Positions 46,400 to 56,706 of a stretch of 64,000 nucleotides of DNA are shown piece by piece. The notes below the pieces were generated by a model. It worked only from the letters and a program-made list of their open reading frames with translations, was not told where the DNA came from and made no database searches. Origin of the DNA: Adiantum capillus-veneris (taxonomy: Eukaryota > Streptophyta > Polypodiopsida > Polypodiales > Pteridaceae); NCBI GenBank assembly GCA_014529385.2, contig CM043953.1:108196549-108260548 (forward strand), in the 5' to 3' direction. Numbering within the stretch: position 1 is the stretch's first letter; every line of letters starts with the position of its first letter. The position numbers and the translations under genes are program-made.

Positions 46400-46789
46400 A
46401 CAAGGTTTCTCTTTTCTTGCTCAAGAAGGGAGGTCTTCAAGCTAGCTATAAATGGTTGGTATTATTAATTGCCTGTGAGTAAGTAGAATAGGGATTTTTT
46501 AGCCTTGCAGTGCGCCTGCCTTCGTGCAGATAACGGGGCATCACCGTCGAGAGCTATGGTCTTAATAGTGGAGTCCTACGGGGCTTGCCTACGGCTTAAC
46601 CACTATTGAGCTATTAGAAGATTGATAGGAGCCGGTGCTGTTTTGGTGTTGAAAGACCCTCTCTTCTATTCCTTGCAATTAATGGTATTCGAGCCATGGG
46701 TACAGTAGTTTGAGTGCTTTTTCTAAAGGGGTAAAGAGGAGTAGCAACTAGGGCTTGAAGTGCCAAAAGTACACCTAAAAGTTGTTAGA

Positions 46790-47599
46790 ATGGCTGACAA
46801 TAGTAAAGAGAGTGAAATTAATGTTGATAACTTTGATTTTGCTCATGAGCAAGCTACTAATGATGCTCCAATGCTTGTTAACTATCTTGTTTCTAGGCTT
46901 CAACAAGCCATGGGCAATCCATCTCTTCAAAGTGAAGTGCAATGGCAGCTCCGTGCTCACGGGATTCTCCAAGCTCATCACCATGACGAGAGAACACCTA
47001 GGAAGCCTCCTTGTGAGACTCCCAAAAGAGGTCTCTCTCCGATTCGGGAAGAAGAAGAGAATCCATACGAAGGGCTCAAGAATTTACTTCTTGATGATGC
47101 ATCTCCTTCCCAAAGGAGAACTCAAGAGCCTCCACCGAAGGAACGAGAAAGAAGTGAGTCTCCCACCACCTCGGCGGAGATGGCTCCACAAAGACGGCGG
47201 GCTAAACGATCTCCATCACCACCAAAGCGGAGAAGACCATCACACTCTTCTCCACACCATAATTCAAAGAGGGATGATAAAAAGCAAGAGAAGAAAAAGG
47301 CGAGAAAGAGGACACCCTCTTCTCCATCTTCTTCATCCTCTTCCTCTTATGAAAGCGATGGTGAAGACGACGAAGATCAAGACAAGAAAAAGGCGAGAAA
47401 GAGGTCACCCTCTTCTCCACCTTCTTCAAATTCTTCACTTTCTGAGGAAAGTGATGGTGCAACCTTTGAACCATCAAAAAGAAGAGGCCATAGGAAATCC
47501 TATGCCGCATGGAAGAGGTCGTGCAAGTTGAAGAAATTCAAAGAGGGAGGGAAGAGCATCTCTTTCCTTACCTATGATGGTAATAAAAGGATGGCCTAA
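46790..47599 (+). pseudogene. Gypsy-A gag N-terminal fragment
   Basis: The frame starts at ATG 46790 (MADNSKESEINVDNFDFAHE; an in-frame Met at 46760 is also open, but gypsy-B has the equivalent start at MADN). It includes LVNYLVSRLQQAMGNP, then a long Arg/Ser/Lys/Pro-rich region with two similar KKARKR..PSSP units, and RRGHRKSYAAWKRS..LKKFKEGGKSI.FLTYDG. In gypsy-B the equivalent frame goes on into the capsid region (LTYDGTFGATDKVLAFI); here the deletion cuts in right after TYDG and the frame runs into RT sequence and stops. The basic/SR-like region may bind nucleic acid; that is inference. Confidence 0.75.
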
Positions 47600-47756
47600 A
47601 CCAAGGAATCTTCATGAACTAAGAAGCTTTATAGGTATGTGTGCATACTATAGACGCTTCATAGAAAAGTTCTCACAAATTGCGAGACCATTACATGACC
47701 TAACAAAGAAAAGCGTTAGGTATACATGGTCTGCTAAGGAGACCAATGCTTTCTAA
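47580..47756 (+). pseudogene. RT C-terminal fragment after the deletion
   Basis: VIKGWPKPRNLHELRSFIG, CAYYRRFIEKFSQIARPLHD and RYTWSAKETNAF, the end of gypsy RT. The apparent initiator Met derives from gag. A single stop (47754-47756) separates it from the downstream ORF, in the same frame apart from that stop or nearly so. Confidence 0.85.
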
Positions 47757-47786
47757 AAGCTTAAAGAAAAGCTTATCTCTCAACCT

Positions 47787-49625
47787 GTGCTTAAACTATC
47801 GGATCTCTCAAAACCATTTGAGGTCCAATGTGATGCTTGTGGTGATTGCCTTGGAGCTGTTTTGCTCCAAGAAGGGCATGCCATAGGCTATGAGAGTCGA
47901 AGGCTCGACCCTGTTGAGCAAGCTCTAGGAATATATGAAAAGGAACTCCTTGCAGTTCTACATGCCTTATACTCATGGAAGCACTATTTATTGGGGACTC
48001 CTTTCATTCTGCGAACGGATCACCAAAGTCTTAAGTACTTCATGACGCAGACCAAGCTCTCTGACAAACAAATGAGGTGGGCAAATTTCCTTTCGCAATT
48101 TCATTTTCATATTGCTCACATTGCTGGCAAGCATAATCAAGTAGCTGATGCACTCTCAAGACGAATGAGAGTGAATGCGATTTCCATAGCAACTCACAAT
48201 GATCTATCTTCAATGATAGATGAGTATGCTATTGATCCCGATTTTAGAGATGTGATTTCAGCCCTTGCATTAGGGAAGAAAGAAGAACCATTTACTTTAC
48301 AAGATGGTTATCTTCTCTATGGCAATAGACTATGCGTTACTAACTCACTACGTGAGAAAGTAATGTATGAATGTCATGCTCCACCTTATGCGGGGCATAG
48401 AGGGATTCAGTCTACCTTAAAGGGAATTGAAACATATTTCTATTGGCCTACCATGAAAGTGAACATACAAGAGTATGTTTCTAAATGTATGGTATGCCAA
48501 AAGCAACTTGGATTGCTTCAACCCTTGCCAATCCCGAATTCACCATGGGAGAGCATATCCCTGGATTTTATCTTTGGATTGCCTAAGTCTATCCATGGCA
48601 ATACGGGAATATGGACGATAGTAGACAGGTTCAACAAACAAGCTCATTTTATACCTGTCAAAAAGATTATCAAAGCCCATCAAATGGCAACCCTCTTCAT
48701 TTCACAAATTTTCAAGTATCATGGATTTCCAATGTCCATAGTGTCAGATATAGATCCTAGAATGACCAGTAATTTCTGGAAGGGTCTCTTTGAGAATTTA
48801 GGGACAAGGCTAAACTTCTCTTCGGCCTATCATCCACAAACGGATAGCCAAAATGAAATAGCTAACCTAACCATTCTTGATCTACTAAAAGCCTATGTAA
48901 CGGAAGTAGATCAAAGATCCCAATGGGAGAAGTACTTACCCTTAGTGGAGTATGCTTACAATAACACTGTACATACTTCCACGGGAAAAGCACCTTTCGA
49001 GGTAATTGAGGGGAGATCAAAAAGTCCCTTGCTACTTAAGGTACATGGGAAGATCTTCGCTGCAGATGAGTATAGCCGAGACCTACAAGAATCTTTTCAA
49101 AAGATTAAGGATGCTATCTCTATCTCACAGCAAAGGCAAAAGGCTGCTGCTGACAAACACAGAAGAGCCCAAACCTTTAAAGAAAATGATTGGGTCTTAT
49201 TAAAGTTTCCTAAGGCTCGATTAAGGCACACGACGGGAAAGAATCCTACGGGCCACCAAAAGTACTATGCTAAACTAGCAAAAAGGTACTATGGTCCCTT
49301 CCACATTCTTAGGCTAATCAATGAGATGGCCTATCAACTCAAGTTTCCCAATCATTGGCTCATACACAATGCTTTCCATGTGAGCCTATTAAAGCCTTAC
49401 AAAGGAGAGCCACCTCGAGAACCAACTATAGAAGACCCACCGGGGATCGAGGACCAAGAGGAGGTGTTGCAGCCCGAGTCCATTCTCCGACATGAAGACA
49501 AGGTACTAAGAGGCGGTAAGACTATCCGACGATATCTTATGAAGTTTAATAATTATCCTTTTGAAGATGCTAGATGGATGCAAGGCATACAATTAAAGGA
49601 TAACCTAAACCTTGTCAATGCTTAA
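47787..49625 (+). CDS. RNase H - integrase - chromodomain polyprotein (612 aa)
   Basis: The longest open frame in the window. RNase H: D16 (QCDACGD), E53 (YEKELLAVL), D78 (TDHQSLKYF) and D121 (NQVADALSRR). Integrase zinc-binding HHCC: H197, H204, C234, C237. Catalytic triad: D260 (LDFIFGLP), D321 (VSDIDP), E357 (DSQNEIAN), with 35 residues between the last two, as in DD35E enzymes. GLTRL-like text and a chromodomain-like C-terminus (about 555-612, PESILRHED, YLMKFNNYPFEDARW) follow, the mark of chromoviruses, which steer insertion to heterochromatin. It lacks upstream RT, protease and a start of its own: Met47787 is only the first Met after a stop. All catalytic residues look intact, unlike every other pol in the window. 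Confidence 0.9.
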   Translation: MLKLSDLSKPFEVQCDACGDCLGAVLLQEGHAIGYESRRLDPVEQALGIYEKELLAVLHALYSWKHYLLGTPFILRTDHQSLKYFMTQTKLSDKQMRWANFLSQFHFHIAHIAGKHNQVADALSRRMRVNAISIATHNDLSSMIDEYAIDPDFRDVISALALGKKEEPFTLQDGYLLYGNRLCVTNSLREKVMYECHAPPYAGHRGIQSTLKGIETYFYWPTMKVNIQEYVSKCMVCQKQLGLLQPLPIPNSPWESISLDFIFGLPKSIHGNTGIWTIVDRFNKQAHFIPVKKIIKAHQMATLFISQIFKYHGFPMSIVSDIDPRMTSNFWKGLFENLGTRLNFSSAYHPQTDSQNEIANLTILDLLKAYVTEVDQRSQWEKYLPLVEYAYNNTVHTSTGKAPFEVIEGRSKSPLLLKVHGKIFAADEYSRDLQESFQKIKDAISISQQRQKAAADKHRRAQTFKENDWVLLKFPKARLRHTTGKNPTGHQKYYAKLAKRYYGPFHILRLINEMAYQLKFPNHWLIHNAFHVSLLKPYKGEPPREPTIEDPPGIEDQEEVLQPESILRHEDKVLRGGKTIRRYLMKFNNYPFEDARWMQGIQLKDNLNLVNA

Positions 49626-49958
49626 AATGCTTCCCAAGAGTAAGCAAATATACAAAATGTTAAAAATGAACAAAGTTTTTGTCTTATAAGACTCTCTTTT
49701 TCTTTATTGTGCACAAAAATGAAGTAGTATGCATGCTTAGATCAAGTTTGCGGAGACAACGTCTCCCAAACACCAAGTAGAGCTTGTCACTCTACTATGG
49801 AAGATTGATAGGACTAATGTGCAGACATGCTTGCGGCAGCCTCAGGCTCTCAAGCGCCAAATGGACTAGTCACCCATTGTGAAATGATGTCGTAGGGTAA
49901 CATAGGGATCCTCTACCCGCTAAGAAAAGGACTCATGAATATGCTTTATCTTCTCTAC

Positions 49959-49982
49959 ATCATAGTCGAGGACGACTATGAT
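49959..49982 (+). other. Perfect 10-bp-stem hairpin with AGGA loop
   Basis: ATCATAGTCG - AGGA - CGACTATGAT, 16 bp before the 3' LTR and touching the PPT. Confidence 0.85.
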
Positions 49983-49983
49983 T

Positions 49984-49998
49984 TCAAGAGAGAGGTAA
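49984..49998 (+). promoter_or_regulatory. Polypurine tract of gypsy-A
   Basis: caagagagaggtaa ends at the TG of the 3' LTR. Confidence 0.75.
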
Positions 49999-50394
49999 TG
50001 TCATAATAATCAATATCTAATTCTCCTAAATGATTTTCTCATGTTAAACTGATCATTTAATATGGGGAAGTGCCAGGGGAGAAAAAGCTAGAATATTGGT
50101 TAAGCTAGCAGACCGGCCACAGTAGGGATCCAAAGGAGGGAAAATAGGGATCCAAAGGGGGGGCCATCTGCAAAAGAGCCATGTGAAACAATAGGCTAAA
50201 AAGACCCTAAGGTTCAGCCCATTAAGACTTCCAAAATGCTAAGGTTCCAAAATTCAAAGGTTATGTCCAAAGGTCAAACGTTATGTCCAAAGGTCAACCT
50301 TAAGGAATTGGATGCTTTGTGTGTGACCAAAAAAGTCTTGCATATCCCTACATAGGAGGGGGCGAGCCTAGCAAGTAGGGGATGAGAGATAAAT

Positions 50395-50434
<40 letters not shown>

Positions 50435-51529
50435 GCCCCCTTAACACAAAGGGAATGAAGGACACATGTCAGATGCCTAAGCTAGTTGCTCCCAAAGTGT
50501 GCTCAATTCCTATTGGATGACCCTTGAAGTGGACCAATGAGAATTAGGCTAGAGTAAATTTAGCCTAATTAATTTTAAAACACCTAATAAAAAGAACCAA
50601 TGAAAATTAAGTCTCCTGGATGATTATTGGACAGCCCGTGAAGGGCTCCAATAGGAATTGAGCAGCCCAATGGGCTACTTAATTCCTATTGGTCAGAATG
50701 GGGAAAGGTCCAATGGGGATTTAATTCATTTAAATAAATTAAGTTTAATTGATTAAGCTCTCACAAAAGGGGAAAAGGGGACACATGTCAGAAGGCTATC
50801 ACTTATGTTGCTTAGTAGCTATTGGCTTGACTTGGGGAGGTCCAATAGGGGAAAAGCAAGAGCAATAGCAAGAGGGCTCGCCCAAGAGAGAGAGGGGGCT
50901 GATTTTTGGAAGGCATTATCACACACACACTCATAGAATCTAATGTGTGAAAAAAGAGAAGACTTTCTCTTCCCAAGCTTTAATGGAGAACTCATCACCT
51001 ACTCCAAGCTTGTGAGATAGAAGCGTACATCAACACACTCTTGGCATGCGGATGCAAATCCAACCAAGAGCCAAAATTCAATGCATGATCATCTCCTCTA
51101 CCATGCTAATTACTAAGCTAAGCTATGCTAATATGAGTGATTATGTGAGGAGATGTACATCTTTCTTGTAAGATACTCCTTCTTCCTCTCAATCTACGCC
51201 CATACCCTACTAGCTCTCACCATCTTCGAAGGTGTGTGAGGTCTTGGGTCTGAGAACGGGGATAATTAAAGTTGTGTTTGCTAAGTGTTTTTCTTAGTGC
51301 ATGAAGCTTTCATCTTCATTGCACTAGCTAGTCTTGAAGGAACACAAAGAATTGTATTGTACAATGTCTCTCTTGATGGGAGAAACCATAATACAAAGCC
51401 TTTTGGAGGGGGGACCGGCTCCATGCAAATCCGGTCCTCAACTGTTGTCAATAGCTTAATTTCTCTCTCTTTTGAAAGTATTGTTGATGCTATCTAATTT
51501 CTCTCTCTTTTGAAAGTATTTTTGATGCT
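49999..51529 (+). repeat. 3' LTR of gypsy-A, truncated
   Basis: Matches the 5' LTR to 51497, then shows a second copy of 51457-51494 (38-bp period) before ending near 51529. Small extra duplications distinguish it from the 5' LTR (gtccaaaggtcaa repeated at 50267-50297; agggatccaaagg repeated near 50124-50160). It contains (CA)n at 50396-50433, longer than in the 5' LTR. Confidence 0.85.
50396..50433. repeat. (CA)n microsatellite inside the LTR
   Basis: About 38 bp; the allelic tract in the 5' LTR is about 17 bp. Confidence 0.95.
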
Positions 51530-51986
51530 TACGAAGTTGTCAGATGCATGCAAAGCAAAAGACGAACAACTGACAGAAGTTACAAACGAACTTCTAACTA
51601 CAACCCTGTCAGTTCAAAAGATTCAGGTAGTGTTAGATGTAGCAAATGCTTCCTTACAGTACTTAGAGCAAAGAATAAATGATTAAGCAATTTTCTTGCG
51701 GCAAATACGAGAGAATCCAGCCATGGCCTTGATCAAAGGAACAGACAAGGTCTACAAAGCATTAGAGAAAAATAATAAAGACCTCAAGCTGGAGTTAAAA
51801 TTGGAGCAGTCTCAACGCATAGACCTGGCTTTAATGCGGGTGCAAAGAGAAGACGGGTTGTTGAAAGAAATAGTTGAACTTAAAAGAGTCAACCAACTGT
51901 TGTAAGAGGGACGGCCAGAAACACAAGAAGAGGCAGAAACTTCTGAGCAACCACAAATAGAGATCCCCTCTGTTACTTTTGCTGAG
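51530..51986 (+). pseudogene. Coiled-coil-like N-terminal part of the element C frame
   Basis: In frame with the 348-aa ORF, interrupted by stops at 51684-51686 and 51903-51905. Text is rich in Leu, Glu, Lys and Gln with heptad-like spacing (KAKDEQLTEVTNELL, YKALEKNNKDLKLELKLEQS), which points to a coiled coil. An ATG at 51525 belongs to the upstream LTR, so the start is chimeric. Confidence 0.5.
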
Positions 51987-53033
51987 ATGAAGACACAGCC
52001 AGCAAAAGAGCTAAGTGGCAAGGAGGAATTTCAAGTACACATAACCAAAATGGATACAATGCCAATGGTCCAACTCTCAAAGGCTAAGGAAAATGCACCG
52101 AAAGAGAAGATTACACAAGAGGTATATGAGCAGTGGAAGATAGCAATGGATTGGGAGCTGAGAGTCCTTCATTCCATCAACGTTACACAACTCACTCCCA
52201 ATCAAATCAATGCACAATGGCACCAACAATCCATTCCCTATCCTCTGATTAAGGTGGAGTTGCTACAAGTCAAAGAAAGGCTTTACATAGACATGCAAAT
52301 CGAAGGCACAGATCAAGACCACCCGAAGTGGAGGCTGAACTGGCTGAACAAGAATCCAAGGTATTTGATTCTGTTCACAAGAGCACCTGCGGCCCTACAA
52401 AAGGATCCTACTCTCTTTCCTGTACCAAGAGTAAGGACCTGGATAGCACATGAGGGACTAACACAAAAGCGGCCAACTTGGCTGAATTACCCCAGATTGC
52501 CTACTCTAGCAAAGGGACCACCGACAAAAGAGTACACATTGAAAACCATAATGGGCGCCATGTCCTTCTTCAAAAGTCTACCAGATCTATCATGTGCAAT
52601 GTTATACAAAATCTCGCGAATGTTGCTCACCTGCATCGAAGTATTCCATGAGCCAGAGCAAGCATGTACCCCGTGGATGTCATTCCTCGAGGGTAGCAAA
52701 TGTTTGTGCTATGATCTCAGTGGCCAACCTTCTGAAGAAGTCCTCTATGGCTTCTACGCCAGATGTATGTTTTTATCTTCTCACAATATGATGGCGTTTG
52801 AGGGAGCGTTCTACACAGGGTTCTTCATTTGGCGAACAAAAATATTTGGGCCAGTGATCAACAACCTGACATCACGATTTGTAGGCTACTCAGTGGTGGA
52901 TTTGAAAAACAGAGTCACTATGCAGTTCTTGCAAGTGCCAGATAAAGAGAGGAAAATTAGATACCAAAAGGCACTAAATGGGCTTAAAGACCACCTCGCC
53001 AGCCGTCAACCTGAAGACTACTTCAGCCCATAA
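51987..53033 (+). CDS. 348-aa ORF of element C, no recognised family
   Basis: An uninterrupted frame that continues the coiled-coil-like text upstream. N-terminal 90 residues are charged; the middle has several Trp/Pro motifs (WRLNWLNKNPRYLILFTRAP, RTWIAHEG, TWLNYPRLPTL); the C-terminal half is rich in Cys, Phe and Met (FFKSLPDLSCAMLYKISRML, GFYARCMFLSSHNMM, GFFIWRTKIFGPVINNL) and ends SRQPEDYFSP. No signal peptide or clear membrane helix is evident. It stops 39 bp before the PPT/LTR, the position held by pol's end or by extra 3' genes in plant LTR elements. An extra structural or env-position ORF, or a captured host sequence, are possible. I cannot name it. Confidence 0.6.
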   Translation: MKTQPAKELSGKEEFQVHITKMDTMPMVQLSKAKENAPKEKITQEVYEQWKIAMDWELRVLHSINVTQLTPNQINAQWHQQSIPYPLIKVELLQVKERLYIDMQIEGTDQDHPKWRLNWLNKNPRYLILFTRAPAALQKDPTLFPVPRVRTWIAHEGLTQKRPTWLNYPRLPTLAKGPPTKEYTLKTIMGAMSFFKSLPDLSCAMLYKISRMLLTCIEVFHEPEQACTPWMSFLEGSKCLCYDLSGQPSEEVLYGFYARCMFLSSHNMMAFEGAFYTGFFIWRTKIFGPVINNLTSRFVGYSVVDLKNRVTMQFLQVPDKERKIRYQKALNGLKDHLASRQPEDYFSP

Positions 53034-53037
53034 AACT

Positions 53038-53072
53038 GTGTCAACGGACGACACAGGCGAAGAGGGGGGGAA
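53038..53072 (+). promoter_or_regulatory. Hairpin-like word and PPT of element C
   Basis: gtgtcaacggacgacac (5-bp complementary ends) then gaagaggggggg and aa before the LTR TG at 53073. Confidence 0.7.
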
Positions 53073-53891
53073 TGTTAGCAGCAAGCTAACACGGATACCA
53101 TTTTTTGGAGCTCCCTTATAAAAACACTTATTATTTTCTATAAATTGGGAATATTGTATCCTATTTTTTTAGTAAACCTTGTAATAGTTGAGCGAGGGCT
53201 ATAAGCTTCCAGATTGTATCAACCTGTCATTACCTATCAAATTATTCGTATTGACCACCAAAAACCTTGGCTAAGGTAAAAAAGCCAATTTTTGTAAGTT
53301 ATTATTAATTTTTGGATAATGAAATACACAGTGTGATCTAACGGCGCTCACTTCTCTCCTTCTCGCGCTTCCTAATCCCTCTCCGGCTGTCACATTGCAG
53401 TCGCGTTTGTTGCATTGCAACCGCAGGTAAGAGCTCTACCCATTGACCTAAACACATTGCAGTATTTCGTAGCTTTTGGCATCACCGACCCGTGGCCTAA
53501 TTTCATCATAAGTAGAAATTTACACTTCAAAATCAAAAACTAAGCATAGGCAGGGATTTGGGGCATCATTGCTAAGCATTTAGGTGCTAGGTCAAAAATC
53601 CATTGTTGTTAATAATCGCGATTTTGGCACTTGACCTAAAGTGGGATTTGAGACCATAAGCATGTGTGCTTAGGTCTTATAAACTAGTCCTAGAAGTTTT
53701 GTTACGTTTGGATGTCATTTGATGCTGTAACGGATGTGATTTGTTTGCCGATGAGCGATTGGCTTTTGGTGATTTCAGTCATTTGAGTGTAGCTTGAGTT
53801 AGATTCAAGTTGTTTGTTGTTTTTCGAGATATTGACAACCTCTTGTAGCCTCTATGCACTAGTCGAGTCAGCTTCGTCCCGTGGATTGACA
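53073..53891 (+). repeat. 3' LTR of element C
   Basis: 819 bp, tgttagcagc to ggattgaca. TATA-like cccttataaaaac near 53.11 kb. No partner LTR in the window; boundaries rest on PPT position and resemblance to the element B LTR. Confidence 0.6.
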
Positions 53892-54307
53892 ATTCAATCG
53901 TGGTTCTCGCTAAAACTGCAATAAGATAGGATAGTGAGGTTAGACACCCGTCCCACACTAAGATTCTCCACCCTTATTTCCTTAATGTGATGGAAATCAG
54001 TTCTCACACAACGGATGCCAAGGATTTTTTGCATGGATACTGTAAAAGGTTGGACGTACCCACATGGACAGTGTGGAGGGGCATTATTCTATGGTTTCTT
54101 TGGCTAAGAGCAAATGCAGCTCTTGAGTCAGTCTCAATTTGTTCATTCTTATTCTTTGATCATTGAACTTAGGAAATCCTTTGTAAGAAATTTATTATTG
54201 TTCTTGTAGAAGGTCCTTAAGTGGACTCAATGGAGAACAAAGATCCCTTTGTATTACTCAGCCCTTAGTCTCTACATAAAAGACATTCCCTTCATGTCAT
54301 AGCTTTC
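53892..54307. other. No gene recognised
   Basis: Short stretch between the element C LTR and the second LINE copy. Begins attca, the candidate target site of element C. Confidence 0.45.
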
Positions 54308-55389
54308 TAAGTTTCAATTTCAAAAATGCATTAAAGCCAAGATGAGCTAATATATGATGCCCTCAGCAACACTACTATAGTTGAAAATCACCTCACGTTG
54401 CCCTACCCTACTAAAGGCCTTCACAAATCATGGTGCATGTGGATCTCTTGGTTTCAAGCCCATGGTCAATTGTAGCATATGTTCCTTATTTGTATCCATT
54501 ATGCTTGAATGTATTTGCAAATCCTTATGCACAAATTTCTATCTCCCATGCTATGGGTCATGCCACTCCACACACAGGTCCTCCTGCCTTGTTGAACTCA
54601 CGTGTTGGCAATTTTTGAACTTCCTTGAAGGGTAGCAATGTCGCCCAACATCGTAAGGAGGAACTCTAGAACAAAGGCCTTCACGTACACAGAATGCATT
54701 GTAGGCATATACTAAGGAAGGGCATTGTGAGCATCTAAGAGCTCTACTCTCTCTGAGATTGATAAGCTACTCACACATGAGGCTTTTAAGTTAGAAATTT
54801 GATTTCTAATCATCACTCTTAATTGAGATCTAATTTCCTTGGCTCTGTTTTAAAGTTTATCATAGCTTTCTAAGTTTCATTGTCAAACTAGTCCTAGGCT
54901 TTAACATCAGAGTTCAACTGAGCAAACCCATCACAGATAAAAATTTGTATTATTTTTTGAATTGAGCTGAGCTTAAAAACAAATTGATCTAGATCTTGCC
55001 AACTTGCTTTAAAATTGTATTTCCCTTTGCATAGCTCAAAATAGATAGGTTTGTGGTATGACAAAAGCAAGGAAGAGCCTGGAATACAAGCTGCCCAGAA
55101 GTGATCATGTAGCAAATCAGTTCTCATATACATGTCTTTCAAATCAATGAGCATGATAAAATTTCCTTCGATCAAGAGAGGGTTAGAGAAATTGGGAAGG
55201 TCATAGCACAAATTAGTCCTCAAAGGCTCTTTGAAGGAGATAGCCACCTAGTACCCTCCGTCACAACAAGTAGAGGAGTGAAAGTTGTTTGCTAGAAGAT
55301 TGATCTCCACTCACCTTCTAATCATATAAACAAACCAAGTCTAATACAAGAGAAATTACCGTGTATCCATTTTTTGATACACTAGGCTC

Positions 55390-55396
55390 TAGTAGG
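55390..55396. repeat. 7-bp target duplication TAGTAGG (left)
   Basis: TAGTAGG recurs at 55867-55873; the uninterrupted site in LINE copy 1 has one copy (about 35.59 kb). Confidence 0.75.
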
Positions 55397-55866
<470 letters not shown>

Positions 55867-55909
55867 TAGTAGGGTCTATAATTCACTTGCAATTAATAGA
55901 GAAACTTGC

Positions 55910-56690
55910 CTTCTTAGCTTGTGTAGATTCCTTGGATTAGGCCATGTTTTTATTACCTCTAACTTCGATGGATCCATACGGATACCATCTTCAAAGATAA
56001 TATGTCCTAAGTATTGAATCTCTTGAAGGAAAATTTCTCTTTTCTTTTGATTGATAAAAAGCTTGTTCTCCCTCAATGCGTGAAAAATTACCTGGAGATG
56101 TTGCTTCTATTACTCCAAGGACTTGGAGTAGATGATGATATCATCAAAGAACACTCCAGTGAAGTTGTAGTAGGGTCTAAATATTTTCTCCTATAAACCA
56201 TTGACCATGGTTGGTGCATTAGTCAAGCCAAAAGGCATGACTAGATATTCATAAAGCCCAAACGTTGTACGAAATGTGGTCTTTATGATATCTTCATCCA
56301 CTATCCTTATTTGATGATAGCCACTTTCAAGGTCAATCCTACTGAAGTAGGTAGAGCCTTGTAGCTTATCAAACAAATCTTCTACCCGAGGTACGGGAAA
56401 TCTGTTTTTGATAGCGATATGGTTTAGTGCAGGATAGTCCACACACATGCAGTATGTACCATGCACTAACAAGACTGGAGAACAAAAGGGAGAAGAGCTA
56501 GGCCTCACCATCCCTTTGTCTACCAATTCTTGTACTTGCCTCATGATCTCCTCTTGTTGAGCTTGGAAATCTTGATAAGGAGGCTTGTTAGGCGTTGAGA
56601 TTCCTGGGAGGAGCTCAAATTTGATGGTCATCATCCGCTCGTTTTGGAGGTAATTCCATAGGGATATCATCGTTGAACACATCTTGGAAT
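55910..56690 (-). pseudogene. Gypsy-B reverse transcriptase
   Basis: IELLPG-type start with small indels near 56.65 kb, then [69 protein letters not shown] and FGLTNAPT (56.53-56.2 kb). After one stop FFDDIIIYSKS (YxDD box, near 56140-56151) and IQYLGHIIFEDGIRMDPSKL follow. The text stops at PNPRNLHKLRR. Catalytic Asps are retained; stops lie at 56.19 kb and near 56.12 kb. Confidence 0.9.
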
Positions 56691-56706
56691 CCTTTTAGAA
56701 ATTAGA

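Larger units (their letters stand above)
44815..51529 (+). mobile_element. Gypsy-A: Ty3/gypsy chromovirus-type element with internal deletion
   Basis: 5' LTR 44815-46386, PBS 46388-46399, gag fragment 46790-47580, RT C-terminus 47580-47756, RNase H/integrase/chromodomain ORF 47787-49625, hairpin and PPT 49959-49998, 3' LTR from 49999. The 3' LTR lacks roughly its last 140 bp and is joined to element C near 51529, so the right target duplication is gone. The two LTRs look very similar over their shared length, suggesting a fairly young insertion. A deletion removed the end of gag, protease and most of RT, so the copy cannot reverse-transcribe on its own but could be supplied in trans. Confidence 0.9.
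51530..53891 (+). mobile_element. Element C: 3' part of an LTR element with an unclassified ORF
   Basis: Coding text (51530-53033), a hairpin-like word and PPT (53038-53072), and a TG...CA LTR (53073-53891). The 5' part is missing; the left end is a direct junction with the gypsy-A LTR. LTR end and PPT region resemble element B (gtgtcaa.ggacgaca before the PPT; LTR ending attgaca), so C and B are relatives. No gag, protease, RT or integrase motif is present. Confidence 0.6.

Noticed and set aside
46782-47531. 249-codon plus-strand frame overlapping gypsy-A gag
   Set aside because: It is a shifted-frame shadow of the Arg/Ser/Lys-rich gag region; gypsy-B conserves the other frame (MADN..., RRGHRKSY).
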